From positions 26,189,001 to 26,253,000 of the forward strand of contig CM069877.1 of NCBI GenBank assembly GCA_036172665.1: a stretch of 64,000 bases of DNA. The letters run 5' to 3'. The stretch's first letter is position 1. Each line of letters opens with the position of its first letter. This document shows, piece after piece, positions 63,349 to 64,000 of the stretch. Under the pieces are notes generated by a model. The model had not been told where the DNA came from, ran no database searches, and worked only from the letters and a program-made list of their open reading frames with translations. This stretch comes from Prosopocoilus inquinatus (taxonomy: Eukaryota; Arthropoda; Insecta; Coleoptera; Lucanidae). A program made the translations under genes and the position numbers.

Positions 63349-64000
63349 TCCCACTCGAAACTTCGGTAGCTGTAAGTCCTAGCGCTTTGCGGTTAGTTTC
63401 AAAATTTTTCCTTTGGAAGGATCTTAGTGAAGATGTCCACAAGATGTTTTGAACTTGCAACTTGAGCACGTATTGACATACTCCCGTATACAATGATACT
63501 TGGTTTCTATATGTTTAGTGCGACGATGGAACACAGGATTTGATATGAGTTTGTCTGCCGCTGTATTATATGCAGTACACGTTGGTTCCTTTTGAGTGCA
63601 ATTAATATCCTCCAGCAGGCGGCGCAGCCCAACAACATCACAAGCTGCATCGTGAACTGAGATATACTCCGCATATGTTGTCGAGTCGGCAATCACCCCT
63701 TGCTTACGATAACCACGATATAGGTCCTCCATTTAGAATGATCACAACTCCACTGATGCTTCGTCGAGTATTTTGACATGACGCATGATCTGCATCAGAA
63801 TATGCAACCAATTTATTTGAATTTTGATGACCATACGTAATCCCAATATTTGTAGTACCCACTAGATAACGCAGAACTCGCTGCGCAACTGAATATGCCA
63901 GGTCAGGACAGGTAGCTACTGCTAAATACATTATAGGCCCGACGAGTTGTCGGATAAGGAACGTTGATCGTTTTCCGTTCTGCAACTAACGTTACCCCAG
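63349..64000 (-). mobile_element. Ty1/copia element 3' end, running off the window
   Basis: On the minus strand the RNase H end of copia Pol is followed by a purine tract (CGAGTGGGAGTG) and TGTTGAG at ~63349, the likely start of the 3' LTR. The element continues beyond 64000. Confidence 0.65.
63404..63985 (-). pseudogene. Copia Pol, RNase H C-terminal part (partial)
   Basis: One frame (63985-63704) has IRQLVGPIMYLAVATCPDLAY, then VLRYLVGTTNIGI, AYSDADHASCQNTRRSISG and VIILNGGPISW. The next (63732-63424) has STTYAEYISVHDAACDVVG, LRRLLEDI, and NPVFHRRTKHIETKYHCIRE. The last block (VDIFTKILPKEKF, ~63440-63404) is in a third frame. These are the standard copia RNase H motifs. The EAEY motif reads YAEY, and at least two frame changes make it inactive. 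RT and integrase would lie past the window edge. Confidence 0.85.

Overview
The window is AT-rich eukaryotic DNA, most likely from an insect. The reasons are the transposable-element families present (Polinton/Maverick, BEL/Pao, Ty3/gypsy, R1-like and CR1/L2/jockey-like LINEs, a Penelope-like element, PIF/Harbinger, hAT), the foldback elements with a GGTGTTCC-type core, and one spliced-looking exon resembling a Calx-beta segment of a Na+/Ca2+ exchanger. A beetle is a reasonable guess but is not proven. Almost everything that can be recognised is mobile DNA, much of it nested. The only candidate host coding sequence is one 92-bp exon at 17900-17991.

Layout. 1-5.1 kb: a foldback element, a TIR element carrying a small retroposon, and unassigned DNA. 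5.1-8.2 kb: a hAT BED-finger remnant, a ribozyme-bearing retroposon and a broken Harbinger transposase. 9.9-17.3 kb: more retroposon copies, a palindromic MITE, a hAT-type MITE, and a 1.39-kb tandem array of 312-bp units inside a 1.3-kb interspersed repeat. 17.9-19.6 kb: the host-like exon and a second Harbinger remnant. 20.1-24.6 kb: a decayed Ty3/gypsy element. 24.6-33.5 kb: a foldback element containing an LTR element with a SAP-domain gag start, whose right LTR contains a coding-intact BEL/Pao element with apparently identical LTRs. 33.757-58.016 kb: a complete but decayed Polinton with ~0.93-kb terminal inverted repeats and a 6-bp CCGATA target duplication. It holds broken genes for capsid proteins, protease, a phospholipase A2-like protein, packaging ATPase, integrase and protein-primed DNA polymerase B. 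Into it have inserted two small retroposons, a solo LTR, a LINE, a Penelope-like element and an R1-like LINE. 58.2-64 kb: another foldback element, a GC-rich minisatellite stretch, unassigned DNA and the end of a Ty1/copia element.

Most notable system. A small repeat family occurs at nine places or more. Seven copies are flanked by 12-13-bp target-site duplications. Six complete type I hammerhead ribozymes can be folded by eye: CUGANGA and GAAA cores, a five-pair helix II, a palindromic ACAGCUGU helix III, and helix I with an internal loop. The array at 15255-16648 carries four of them exactly 312 bp apart, and the whole array lies between one pair of perfect 12-bp duplications. It therefore appears to have inserted as a preformed concatemer, as expected for a metazoan 'retrozyme' copied from self-cleaved circular RNA. 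A Penelope-like element encoding RT and a GIY-YIG nuclease sits in the same window and is a candidate source of machinery in trans.

Order of events that can be read: the Polinton inserted first. One retroposon then entered its left TIR and the R1-like LINE its right TIR. Another retroposon entered the gene downstream of the ATPase. A solo LTR and the LINE/Penelope pair broke the polymerase gene. The BEL element is probably the youngest arrival.
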